DNA of 64,000 nt, from contig JAUNTX010000003.1 in NCBI GenBank assembly GCA_030538475.1, positions 62,001-126,000 on the forward strand. The letters are read 5' to 3'. The DNA is from Dermabacter sp. GTDB taxonomy: Bacteria > Actinomycetota > Actinomycetes > Actinomycetales > Dermabacteraceae. Under the pieces are notes generated by a model that saw nothing but the letters and a program-made list of their open reading frames with translations, did not search any database and was not told the DNA's origin. Made by a program: the position numbers and the translations under genes. Of this stretch, positions 24,505-32,070 are shown in pieces. The first letter of the stretch is position 1; every line of letters starts with the position of its first letter.

Positions 24505-26072
24505 GACCGCGTGCCTTCCAGGTCTGCCACAATCGCGTCGATAGCGGTACGAAGCTCAGCCTGGCGCGCCACGATGCGCGCGATCTCCGCATTCAACTCC
24601 GTGATGTCGACTTCTTCGCGGGTGTCCTCGGCCTCGACGTAGGAGGACACCGCGATGTTGTAGTCGTTGGCGGCGATAGCCTCGTTGCTCACGAGCGCCG
24701 CGAAGTAGTCCTCGGGCTCGCGCGTCGTGAACGCTTCAAGGATTCGCCCCTGGTGCTCCTCGAGCAGCTTGTTCTTGTTGCCCACCCGCGTGAACTCGGC
24801 CGATGCGTTGATGAACAGCACGTCACTGGTCTTCTTCGACTTCTTCAGCACAAGGATGCAGGTGGCGATCGTGGTCCCGAAGAACAGGTCAGCCGGAAGC
24901 TGGATAACGGCGTCGACGTAGTTGTTGTCGATCAGATACTGGCGGATCTTCTTCTCCGCTCCCCCGCGATACAGCACGCCGGGGAACTCAACAATCGCCG
25001 CCGTGCCGTTGACTGCCAGCCAACTGAGAATGTGCATCGTGAAGGCAAGGTCGGCCTTCGACTTCGGCGCGAGGACACCGGCCGGCGCGAACCGCTCGTC
25101 GTTGATCAGCAGCGGGTTGGCATCGCCCTCCCACTTGATCGAATACGGCGGGTTGGAGACGATCGCCTCGAACGGCTCGTCGTCCCAGTGCTGGGGGTCG
25201 ATCAGGGTGTCTCCGTGGGCGAAGTTGAACTCGGTGTAGTTCACGTCGTGCAGGAACATGTTGATCCGCGCGAGGTTGTACGTGGTCAGGTTGATCTCCT
25301 GACCGTAGAACCCTCCGCGAACTTTATTCTCGCCGAGTACCTTGTTGAACTTCAGCAGCAGGGATCCCGAGCCGACCGCCGGATCGTATACCTTGTTGAC
25401 CTGCGTTTTGCCGACCACCGTGATGCGGGCCAGCAGCTCGGAGACCTCCTGCGGCGTGTAGTACTCACCACCGGACTTGCCCGCGTTTGCGGCGTACATC
25501 TGCATGAGGTACTCGTAGGCATCGCCGAACAGGTCAATCGAGTTGTCCTCCCAGCGCCCCAGGGGCAGGTCACCGATCGCATCGAGCAGCTTCACCAGCT
25601 TCTGGTTGCGCTTGGCGACCGTCGAGCCCAGCTTGTTGCTGTTCACGTCAAGGTCGTCGAACAGCCCCTTGATGTCGTTCTCGCTCTCGGTGCCGACCGC
25701 GGAGCCCTCGATGTTCGTGAACACGCGCTCGAGCGTCTCGTTGAGGTTCTCGTCCCGCGCCGCGCGCTCCCGCACATTGGCGAACAGGTCGGACGGCAGG
25801 ATGAAGAAGCCCTTGTCCGCGACGAGCCCATCGCGAGCGAACTCCGCCTCTGAGTCGCGCATGCGCGTGTAGTCGAACCACGTTTCACCGGCCTCGTGTT
25901 CCCCCTTGTTGATGAAGGCGGTGATGTTCTCCGAGATGAACCGATAGAACAGCATCCCCAGCACGTAGGACTTAAAGTCCCAGCCGTCGACGCTGCCGCG
26001 CATGTCGTTGGCGATGCGCCAGATCGTCTTGTGCAGCTCGGCGCGCTGCGCCTCTTTGGTGCTCGGTGCCAT
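24501..26072 (-). CDS. hsdM: Type I restriction-modification N6-adenine methyltransferase (HsdM)
   Basis: This 523-residue subunit methylates adenine in the site chosen by HsdS. An N-terminal helical domain (residues ~10-150) precedes the catalytic domain with the SAM-binding motif VYDPAVGSGSLLLK (~215-228) and the catalytic NPPYS (~290). I chose the ATG at 26072 because AAGGAGA lies about 10 bases upstream; the longer frame from 26096 would include that site, and an ATG at 26080 meets a stop after two codons. It is first in the hsdM-mrr-hsdS-hsdR operon, all joined by 4-bp overlaps. Confidence 0.95.
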   Translation of the reverse strand: MAPSTKEAQRAELHKTIWRIANDMRGSVDGWDFKSYVLGMLFYRFISENITAFINKGEHEAGETWFDYTRMRDSEAEFARDGLVADKGFFILPSDLFANVRERAARDENLNETLERVFTNIEGSAVGTESENDIKGLFDDLDVNSNKLGSTVAKRNQKLVKLLDAIGDLPLGRWEDNSIDLFGDAYEYLMQMYAANAGKSGGEYYTPQEVSELLARITVVGKTQVNKVYDPAVGSGSLLLKFNKVLGENKVRGGFYGQEINLTTYNLARINMFLHDVNYTEFNFAHGDTLIDPQHWDDEPFEAIVSNPPYSIKWEGDANPLLINDERFAPAGVLAPKSKADLAFTMHILSWLAVNGTAAIVEFPGVLYRGGAEKKIRQYLIDNNYVDAVIQLPADLFFGTTIATCILVLKKSKKTSDVLFINASAEFTRVGNKNKLLEEHQGRILEAFTTREPEDYFAALVSNEAIAANDYNIAVSSYVEAEDTREEVDITELNAEIARIVARQAELRTAIDAIVADLEGTRS

Positions 26073-26219
26073 TAGGGCATGTCTCCTTCGCGCCACGGCG
26101 CGCTCACGGTGTTAGCGGGTTGATACTCAAGGGTAGTGGGCGCCAGTGGCACTGGACGGGATGCGGGCCCACGAGTCCGACGCGCGTCGTCCGCACCGCG
26201 CGTCGGGCGCCATGTGCGC
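26073..26219. promoter_or_regulatory. Upstream region of the hsd operon with displaced hairpin
   Basis: The hsd promoter must lie in this 147-bp segment, but I cannot pick a clear -35/-10. A strong inverted repeat with 10-bp arms (CCGACGCGCG at 26177-26186 and its complement at 26197-26206) is described separately. Confidence 0.45.
26177..26206 (-). terminator. Hairpin downstream of the methyltransferase 3' remnant
   Basis: Arms CCGACGCGCG and CGCGCGTCGG enclose a 10-base loop. Read on the minus strand it begins 14 bp after the stop codon of the duplicated methyltransferase 3' end at 26220, so it looks like that gene's original terminator, left behind when the island inserted. There is no T-tract. 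Confidence 0.5.
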
Positions 26220-26356
26220 TCACCTCGTCACATAGAACGCAACAGCCGAGGAGGCCGCGACGTTGAGTGAGTCCACGCCACCGGCCATGGGGATGATGAC
26301 GCGGCGATCAAGCATGGAATCGGCTCGCTCGCTCATGCCGTGGCCTTCGGTGCCGA
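26220..26356 (-). pseudogene. Remnant: duplicated 3' end of TrmH/SpoU methyltransferase gene (island boundary)
   Basis: These 137 bases match 28747-28883, the 3' end of the intact methyltransferase gene, at 129 positions (8 mismatches) in the same orientation, including the stop codon. The frame encodes the C-terminal SPOUT motif, GTEGHGMSERADSMLDRR then IPMAGGVDSLNVAASSAV. Homology stops sharply at both edges. It is best read as the displaced original gene end, i.e. one att-like boundary of a ~2.5-kb insert whose other boundary is at 28747. The accumulated mismatches show that the event is not recent, or that the incoming end came from a related strain. Confidence 0.85.
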
Positions 26357-26425
26357 CCTCGAACCCGATGGCCCCTACCGAAACCACACAGCACCACCCC
26401 TGTGCGTTTTGAGCGTTTGATGGCG

Positions 26426-26431
26426 TAGAAT
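26426..26431 (+). promoter_or_regulatory. -10 box of the antitoxin-like gene
   Basis: TAGAAT ends 6 bases before the ATG at 26438. This is the spacing of leaderless actinobacterial promoters, although GGAG in the same gap could instead serve as a very close ribosome binding site. Confidence 0.45.
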
Positions 26432-26437
26432 GGAGAC

Positions 26438-26839
26438 ATGGCTGGAGCAATCACGCAAGACAAGGCATTGCGGCTGCGCGAAGCGGTAGACGAAGCGCTA
26501 CGCGTCGCGCCGGAGATCACGGACAGCGCCCGCGCAGCGTTCGCCCGGCTGGTCGACGTGCTCGAGACCAGTGACGACGCGGTCGTATTCCCTGCCGAAG
26601 CGACGATTTCCACAAGCCATGCGGCCGCGCTGCTCGGCGTCAGTCGAATGACCGTGGTGCGGCTGGTCGACCGTGGCGAGATGCGAGCGCAGACCAGCGC
26701 CGTGCACCGGCGGATCCCGGTGGCAGAGCTGGCGCGCTACCAGGCAGAGACTCGAACGCGGAGGCGCTCGGCGATGGCCGAACTCGCCGGCGACGTCACC
26801 GAGGACACCCCCGCGGACCGGGTGATCGAGACCCGGTGA
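26438..26839 (+). CDS. Helix-turn-helix (excisionase-type) DNA-binding protein, probable antitoxin
   Basis: This 133-residue protein has a MerR/excisionase-type helix-turn-helix, ISTSHAAALLGVSRMTVVRL (residues ~68-87), followed by VDRGEM and the strand RRIPVAELARYQ that are typical of Xis-like domains. The N-terminal ~60 residues are helical with no motif I recognise. Its stop overlaps the GTG of the PIN-domain gene, the usual arrangement of antitoxin before toxin, so it probably binds the toxin and represses the pair. In the known family, such HTH partners precede PIN proteins of the PIN_3 type. An alternative is an excisionase of the island, but no integrase is present. Confidence 0.75.
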   Translation: MAGAITQDKALRLREAVDEALRVAPEITDSARAAFARLVDVLETSDDAVVFPAEATISTSHAAALLGVSRMTVVRLVDRGEMRAQTSAVHRRIPVAELARYQAETRTRRRSAMAELAGDVTEDTPADRVIETR

Positions 26840-27414
26840 GTGACACAGCAGGGAGCACCCGAGTCGCCATCCTCGACGCGTGCGTACTGGTGCCGATCAG
26901 ACTGGCGACAACGTTGCTGTGGCTATCCGAAGCCGGGATCTTCGAGCTGCTCTGGTCGGACCGTATCCTCGATGAGGTGCAGCGCAACCTCCCGAAGCTC
27001 GGCATCAGCGAGGAAAAGGCTGCCCACCGAGTGCGCACGATGCGTGTCGCCTTCGGGGAAGCCGCACTCGTCGACGACTTCGACCATCTGATCGCGGACA
27101 TGACCTGCGACCCGAAGGACCGCCACGTGCTCGCGGCCGCCGTGCGTGCTGAAGCCCGCGCGCTCGTGACGTTCAATCTCAAGGACTTTCCATCAGATTC
27201 GACGAGAGGCTGGCAGGTCGATGCCGTCCACCCGGACACGTTCCTGACCGGCTTGCTCGCCGAGGACCCCGTCGGGGTCGTCGAGGCCCTGCGTCGGGGT
27301 AGCGCCGACCTGAGAAACCCGGCGCAGACGGCCACCGAGTTCCTCTCCTCGCTGGCCGCGACGGTGCCGATCTTCGCCAACCTGGCCACCGAGCACATTC
27401 GCTCCCGCACGTAG
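26836..27414 (+). CDS. PIN-domain ribonuclease, probable toxin
   Basis: This 192-residue protein is a PIN-domain (VapC-like) protein. The first acidic residue is in VAILDACVLVPIRL (residues ~9-22), further acidic positions lie in WSDRILDEVQRNL (~42-54), and the C-terminal signature is DPKDRHVLAAAV with LVTFNLKDFP (~93-120). These are the metal-binding acidic clusters of PIN ribonucleases. About 60 residues follow the domain (ending near 27410), longer than minimal VapC toxins. The GTG start overlaps the upstream stop codon (GTGA), so it is co-translated with the HTH gene. RNase toxin activity is inferred from family and context. Confidence 0.85.
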   Translation: MSDTAGSTRVAILDACVLVPIRLATTLLWLSEAGIFELLWSDRILDEVQRNLPKLGISEEKAAHRVRTMRVAFGEAALVDDFDHLIADMTCDPKDRHVLAAAVRAEARALVTFNLKDFPSDSTRGWQVDAVHPDTFLTGLLAEDPVGVVEALRRGSADLRNPAQTATEFLSSLAATVPIFANLATEHIRSRT

Positions 27415-27665
27415 AGCCCCGATGAGCAGCGCTCCTCTCCGGTCGCAGCGCTTGTCAGCGCCGACCAGGACGAGGCCTTGGCCACGCTCACACACAAGGG
27501 CGGTGACTCGGTGCACGGTAAAAGACCTGGCAATGCATGGGGCTGTGATGATGCCTGAAGCGACAAGGGGAAACTCAGCGGTCGCTACATGTCCATGAGA
27601 CCCAGGATTGAGTGTCGGAGCGAGCGGAGTCGAACTCCAGCCAAGAGCCGGGATCAGGTTTCGTC
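27415..27665. other. Gap inside the island, no gene recognised
   Basis: This 251-bp stretch separates the convergent PIN gene and transporter gene. I see no credible coding frame, tRNA, or transposon end in it. It may be debris from earlier rearrangements in the island. Confidence 0.4.
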
Positions 27666-28661
27666 TCATTCAGAAGTTGTCAACAAGACGCCTGCCGAGG
27701 TCGGCTCACCCGCCCGGCCCTTGCGTACCCGGACGAGCCGGGGCACGAGTCGGACGAACACGACCATCGCGACGAGCTCGACCATCGTCTGCGTGACCAC
27801 AACCAGCGGTGCCAGGTCGAACGCCGCGGGCAGGGCGAGGACTAGCGGGAGCACGACCAGCGAGTTCCGGGTAGCGCCGCTGAATACGATCGCGCGTCTG
27901 CCGGGTACATCGAGGCCGGCTACACGGCTGGCAAGCATCCCCACCGGGACCATGACGGCGGCGAAGAGGACGAAGACCGGCACCGCCAGGAGCAAGGAAC
28001 CGAGCCGCGCTCCCACTCCAGCGACCTGCGAGGCGACCACGACCGCGAGAGTGGCGATCATCAGCGGCACCATCGCGCCCATAACGACCGGCTCGGCCTT
28101 CCGCCCGTGCCGGGTCCGAGCAGCGGCGAGCTGGGTGAGCCCGGCGGCGACCAGGGGCAGAGCGATGATGAGAACGAACGCCTCGACGAACGGGGCGAAC
28201 TCGACGGAGCCGACGACCTCGGCCCCGACGAACAGCCACAGGTAGACCGGCAGCAGGAGCATCTGCGCGACCATCAGCAGCGGCACAGCCGCGAGGAGCC
28301 GCTCCTCGTCGCCGCCGGCCAGTCCCGAGAAGACGATGACGTAGTCGATGCACGGGGTCAGCAGTACGAACAGCACTCCGACGAGCAGCGCCTCGTCGTG
28401 CGCGACGATCCGCGACAGCAGCCCGACGAGCAGCGGCACCAGGACGAAGTTGAGGACGAGGACGGTCGACAAGAAGCGCCAGTCCCTGAACGCCTGCCCA
28501 ATCCTGGCGAAAGGGATGCCGACGAACGTGGCGTAAAGCAGCAGCGCCAGTACGGGGTGGATCGCGATCTCGGCCGGTTGGGCGACCGCGGGCCAGGCGA
28601 GCCCGGCGACGGCCCCAAGTGCCAGCCCGGCGACGTAAAGCGCCACCTGATGGCGCTCCAT
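27666..28661 (-). CDS. Arsenite/bile-acid:sodium-symporter-type transporter (ACR3-like)
   Basis: This 331-residue membrane protein has about ten TM helices and belongs to the bile acid:sodium symporter/arsenical resistance superfamily. Signature stretches are LLLYATFVGIPFARIG (residues ~38-53), LLTPCIDYVIVFSGLAGGD (~97-115; Cys in the TPCxDYV motif is typical of the ACR3-like group) and FSGATRNSLVVLPLVLALP (~255-273). I chose the ATG at 28661 because family members begin near MERHQ; the frame is open further upstream but would run into the duplicated methyltransferase end. No arsR or arsC is adjacent. Arsenite efflux is the likely role, but transport of another anion is possible. Confidence 0.8.
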   Translation of the reverse strand: MERHQVALYVAGLALGAVAGLAWPAVAQPAEIAIHPVLALLLYATFVGIPFARIGQAFRDWRFLSTVLVLNFVLVPLLVGLLSRIVAHDEALLVGVLFVLLTPCIDYVIVFSGLAGGDEERLLAAVPLLMVAQMLLLPVYLWLFVGAEVVGSVEFAPFVEAFVLIIALPLVAAGLTQLAAARTRHGRKAEPVVMGAMVPLMIATLAVVVASQVAGVGARLGSLLLAVPVFVLFAAVMVPVGMLASRVAGLDVPGRRAIVFSGATRNSLVVLPLVLALPAAFDLAPLVVVTQTMVELVAMVVFVRLVPRLVRVRKGRAGEPTSAGVLLTTSE

Positions 28662-28746
28662 CCATTCCACGATCGGTCGCGCGCCGTACCCTTCAGCCGC
28701 AGGTCCCCCGTGGTCGCGTCGACGCAGTCCACGCCGAATTCGAGGC

Positions 28747-28883
28747 TCACCGCGTCGCATAAAACGCAACAGCCGAAGAAGCCGCGACGTTGAGTGAGTC
28801 CACGCCACCGGCCATGGGGATGGTGACGCGGCGATCAAGCATGGAGTCAGCTCGCTCGCTCATGCCGTGGCCTTCGGTGCCGA
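28747..28883 (-). repeat. 137-bp direct repeat (gene-proximal copy)
   Basis: This is the copy inside the intact methyltransferase gene, 94% identical to 26220-26356. Together the two copies bound the segment carrying the HTH/PIN pair and the transporter, an att-like arrangement with a gene 3' end as target. No integrase gene lies between them. Confidence 0.8.
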
Positions 28884-29568
28884 ACACGAGGGCGAGCCGC
28901 GGGTGGTCCTCGGCGACCAGCTCATCGAGGGTGATCGCTCCCTCACCGAGGGTCATCCCGGCCACGACGTAGCCTGCCGCCTGGAGCTGGTCGATGCCGC
29001 TTGGCCACGGGTCGATCCGGGTCCAGGGGACCTGGAAGACGGTGCCCATGGAGACGCGGATGGAGCGGCGGTAGAGGGGGTCGGCGCAGCGCGGGGTCAC
29101 GAGCACGGCGTTGATGCCGAGGGCGGCGGCGGAGCGGAAGCAGGCGCCGACGTTGGTGTGGTCCACGAGGTTTTCGAGGATGACGAGGCGGGAGCGGCCG
29201 TCGGCGGCGTCGGCTGCGTCGAGCAGGTCTTCGAGGCTTGGCTGGGGCGGGCGCTGCATGGAGGCGAGGGCGCCGCGGTGGACGTGGAAGCCGGTCGTGG
29301 TTTCGAGTTCGGCCTCGCTGGCGACGAACACGGGCACGTCGGGCGTGCGGGTGAACAGGGGCGCGAATTTGGTGAGCCACCGCTCGCTCATCATGAAGGA
29401 GCGTGGGGTGGCGCCTGCGGCGAGGGCGCGGTCGATCACGTTGTAGCTTTCGGCCATGAAGAGGCCGCGTTCGACTTCGAGGGTGGTGCGGAGTTTGACG
29501 TCGGTCATGGCGACGTAGTCGGCGAGCAGCGGGTGTTCGGGCTCGTCGGCGAGGTGAATGAGGGGCAT
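28747..29568 (-). CDS. TrmH/SpoU-family RNA 2'-O-methyltransferase
   Basis: This 273-residue enzyme transfers a methyl group to a ribose 2'-OH in rRNA or tRNA. The SPOUT motifs are complete: NVGACFRSAAALG (motif 1, residues ~136-148), IRVSMG (~170), FGTEGHGMS (motif 2, ~226) and IPMAGGVDSLNVAASSAVAF (motif 3, ~247-266). The N-terminal ~100 residues form an RNA-binding domain. Its last 137 bases are duplicated at 26220, so the 3' end now present was probably supplied by the inserted island. It lies 8 bp after the ABC ATPase gene upstream and is probably co-transcribed with it. The target nucleotide cannot be deduced. Confidence 0.92.
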   Translation of the reverse strand: MPLIHLADEPEHPLLADYVAMTDVKLRTTLEVERGLFMAESYNVIDRALAAGATPRSFMMSERWLTKFAPLFTRTPDVPVFVASEAELETTTGFHVHRGALASMQRPPQPSLEDLLDAADAADGRSRLVILENLVDHTNVGACFRSAAALGINAVLVTPRCADPLYRRSIRVSMGTVFQVPWTRIDPWPSGIDQLQAAGYVVAGMTLGEGAITLDELVAEDHPRLALVFGTEGHGMSERADSMLDRRVTIPMAGGVDSLNVAASSAVAFYATR

Positions 29569-29576
29569 GGACCGAG

Positions 29577-30368
29577 CTAGCCCAGCTCGACGGCGCGGGC
29601 GAAGAAGCGCTCGCCCGCCGTATCGAGGACGAGGGGCAGGCCGAAGGTGCGCGTCAGGTTTTGCGAGGTGAGGGTGTCGCCAATGGGGCCGGAGGCCACG
29701 ACGGCGCCGTCGCGAAGGAGCAGTGCGTGGGTGAAGCCCGGCGGGATTTCCTCGAGGTGGTGGGTGACGAGGACGGTCACGGGGGTCGCGGGGTCCTTCG
29801 CGAGTGTGGCGAGCGAGCGGACGAGTTCTTCGCGGCCGCCCACGTCGAGGCCGGAGGCCGGTTCGTCCAGGAGCAGAAGTTCGGGGTCGGTCATGAGGGC
29901 GCGCGCGGACAGCACGCGCTTCTTCTCACCGGTGGAGAGGGTGCCGAAGGTGCGCTCGGCAAGGTCCGCAACGCCGAAGGCGGCGAGGAGCCTGTGGGCC
30001 CGCTCGAGGTCTTCGGCCTCGTAGGTCTCGCGCCAGCGGCCGACGACGGAGTACCCGGCGGTGACCACGACATCGAGGGCGGTTTCCGAGGCCGGGACGG
30101 AATCGGCGAGTTCCTGACTCGCGAGGCCGATGAGGGGCCGAAGCTCGAAAACATCGACGCGACCGAGGGTTTCGTCGAGGATCTGCACGGTGCCGCTCGT
30201 GGGATGCAGGCGCGAGGCGAGCAGCCGCACGAGGGTGGACTTTCCGGCGCCGTTCGGCCCGAGGATCACCCAGCGCTGCCCCTCGTCGATGCGGAGATTG
30301 ACCTTGTCCAGCAGTGTCTTGCCACCGCGCCGAACCACCACATCGCTCATCTGTGCCACGCAAACCAT
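29577..30368 (-). CDS. Stand-alone ABC transporter ATP-binding protein
   Basis: This 263-residue protein is a single ABC ATPase. Walker A is GPNGAGKS (residues ~37-44), the signature is LSTGEKKRVLSARAL (~143-157), Walker B is LLLLDEPASGLD (~163-174), and the H-loop is LVTHHLEE (~200). The start ATG at 30368 gives a normal N-terminal strand; a GTG two codons upstream is also possible. No permease is adjacent. Similar lone ATPases are often annotated as iron-siderophore or molybdate type (YlmA/ModF-like), but the partner is unknown. It precedes the methyltransferase gene by 8 bp. Confidence 0.9.
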   Translation of the reverse strand: MVCVAQMSDVVVRRGGKTLLDKVNLRIDEGQRWVILGPNGAGKSTLVRLLASRLHPTSGTVQILDETLGRVDVFELRPLIGLASQELADSVPASETALDVVVTAGYSVVGRWRETYEAEDLERAHRLLAAFGVADLAERTFGTLSTGEKKRVLSARALMTDPELLLLDEPASGLDVGGREELVRSLATLAKDPATPVTVLVTHHLEEIPPGFTHALLLRDGAVVASGPIGDTLTSQNLTRTFGLPLVLDTAGERFFARAVELG

Positions 30369-30501
30369 GCCCACCAGCCTACGGCAGCTTGACCGCGCGC
30401 ACGCGCAAAGGCACAGGACACGCAGCCACCTGACCGCTCACGCCTCAGTACACTGCACACAGCACGCGATTTTCGCGCGCACCCGAGCCGAAGGAGCCCT
30501 C

Positions 30502-32070
30502 GTGAGAGCACGTCGCCTTGCCCTTGCCCCGCGTCCCGGCGCCGATTCGCTCCCCACTCCCCTCGCACCCATCGCGGCGCGCATCGACGCCCTCGTGCAG
30601 GACTCGGATGCCCGCACCGAGTTTCCCACCGAGGCGCTCGCCGAGACGGCCCGCGCCGTGGACACGTGGCGCGAGCGGGCGCGGACGCACGTGGATCTCA
30701 CGGATATCGAGTTCGTGACGCTGGATCCCGCGGAGTCCACCGACCTGGATCAGGCGGTCCACCTGGAACGCACGGCCGACGGCTACCGGGTGCGGTACGC
30801 GATTGCCGACGTGCCGCTCTTCGTTGAGGCCGGTGGCGCGCTCGATGCGGAGGCGCGGATGCGGGGCTTCACGATCTACCTGCCGGATCGGCGCGTGCCC
30901 CTGCATCCCGAGGCGATATCGGAGGGAGCGGCCTCGCTCCTGCCCGGCCAGGTGGCTCCGGCGTTCGTGTGGGACATGGAGCTCGGGGCCGACGCTCGCG
31001 TGCGCGAGGTGTCGCTCGTGCGGGCGCTCGTGCGTTCGCGAGAAAAGCTGGCCTATGACGCGGCGCAAAAGGACCTGGATGCGGGCAATGGACACCCGCT
31101 GATGGAACTGCTGCAGGAGGTGGGCGACGCACGCGAGCTCCTGGAAGCCGAGCGTGGCGGCGCCTCACTCGGGGCTCCCGAACAGCGAGTACAGATCGAC
31201 GGCCCGCACCTGAGCCTCGCGTGGCGCGAGCAGCATCCGATCGAGCGGGCCAACGCGCAGATCTCGCTCATGACCGGGATGGTCGCCGCCGAGATCATGT
31301 GCGAGGCAGGCACGGGAATCCTGCGCACCATGCCGCCCGCACCGCCCGAAGCGGTTCAGCGGTTTCGTCGCCAGGCGGCCGCGCTCGGCGCGCCGTGGCC
31401 CGAGGACATGGCCTATGGCGATTTTCTTCGCACCCTGGACTGGACGAAGGGGCGGCACATGGCGCTCATCAACCAGGCGGCGAGCCTGTTTCGCGGCGCG
31501 GGCTACGAGGCCTTCACGGACGGGCAGGTGCCGGAGAACCCGATCCAGTCGGCCCTCGGGGCGCCGTACGCGCACACGACCGCGCCGCTGCGGCGGCTCG
31601 TGGACCGCTTCGTCCTCGCCCTCTGCTTCGCCCACACATCGGGCGAGGCCGTCGACCCCGACCTGTTGGCGGCCCTCCCGCGCGTGCCCGAGCTCATGGC
31701 GAGCGCGGCCCGCGTGGCCGGAGCGCTCGAACGCGAGGCGCAGGAGATCGTGGATGTTGCTGTGCTCGCCACCTATAGCGGCGAGCGCCTCGGAGGGACC
31801 GTGATCGATCATCGCCCCGCCAAGGGCTCGAACGGCCAGTCCTCCGGTCCCCGGATCGAGGTGCAGTTCCGCGAGCCCCCGCTGAGTCGCTGGGTGCGTG
31901 CGGAGGCCGAGGTGGGCACGCGCGTGAGCGCGCTCGTCGCCCAGGTAGATACCGACGCCGGCACGACCGAGTTTTCGGACGTGCGCCCGGAGCCGGACCA
32001 CCACGCCGGGCCCGGGACCGTGGGCTCGGCCCCGTTCAACTCCGAGGGGCCGACGGCTGCCCGAACCTAG
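30502..32070 (+). CDS. RNB-domain exoribonuclease (RNase II/R-like, minimal)
   Basis: This 522-residue protein contains the RNB catalytic domain of RNase II/R, a 3'-to-5' exoribonuclease. The active-site motif TLDPAESTDLDQAV (residues ~73-86) keeps three of the four acidic residues of E. coli RNase II; the fourth is Gln, as in many actinobacterial relatives. The C-terminal active-site motif YAHTTAPLRRLVDRF (~355-369) is present. Cold-shock and S1 domains at the ends are short or missing, so it is smaller than RNase II (~640). The GTG at 30502 has AAGGAG five bases upstream. Its stop shares the CTAG tetranucleotide with the stop of the convergent glgA. Confidence 0.9.
   Translation: MRARRLALAPRPGADSLPTPLAPIAARIDALVQDSDARTEFPTEALAETARAVDTWRERARTHVDLTDIEFVTLDPAESTDLDQAVHLERTADGYRVRYAIADVPLFVEAGGALDAEARMRGFTIYLPDRRVPLHPEAISEGAASLLPGQVAPAFVWDMELGADARVREVSLVRALVRSREKLAYDAAQKDLDAGNGHPLMELLQEVGDARELLEAERGGASLGAPEQRVQIDGPHLSLAWREQHPIERANAQISLMTGMVAAEIMCEAGTGILRTMPPAPPEAVQRFRRQAAALGAPWPEDMAYGDFLRTLDWTKGRHMALINQAASLFRGAGYEAFTDGQVPENPIQSALGAPYAHTTAPLRRLVDRFVLALCFAHTSGEAVDPDLLAALPRVPELMASAARVAGALEREAQEIVDVAVLATYSGERLGGTVIDHRPAKGSNGQSSGPRIEVQFREPPLSRWVRAEAEVGTRVSALVAQVDTDAGTTEFSDVRPEPDHHAGPGTVGSAPFNSEGPTAART

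Noticed and set aside
27608-27650. tRNA-like stretch with GAGTCGAACTCC
   Set aside because: It resembles a T-arm, but no 7-bp acceptor stem or anticodon arm can be built around it on either strand.
26438-28661. Integrase or transposase in the small island
   Set aside because: Neither strand between the repeats encodes a tyrosine or serine recombinase or DDE transposase motif; the HTH protein is too short and lacks such a domain.
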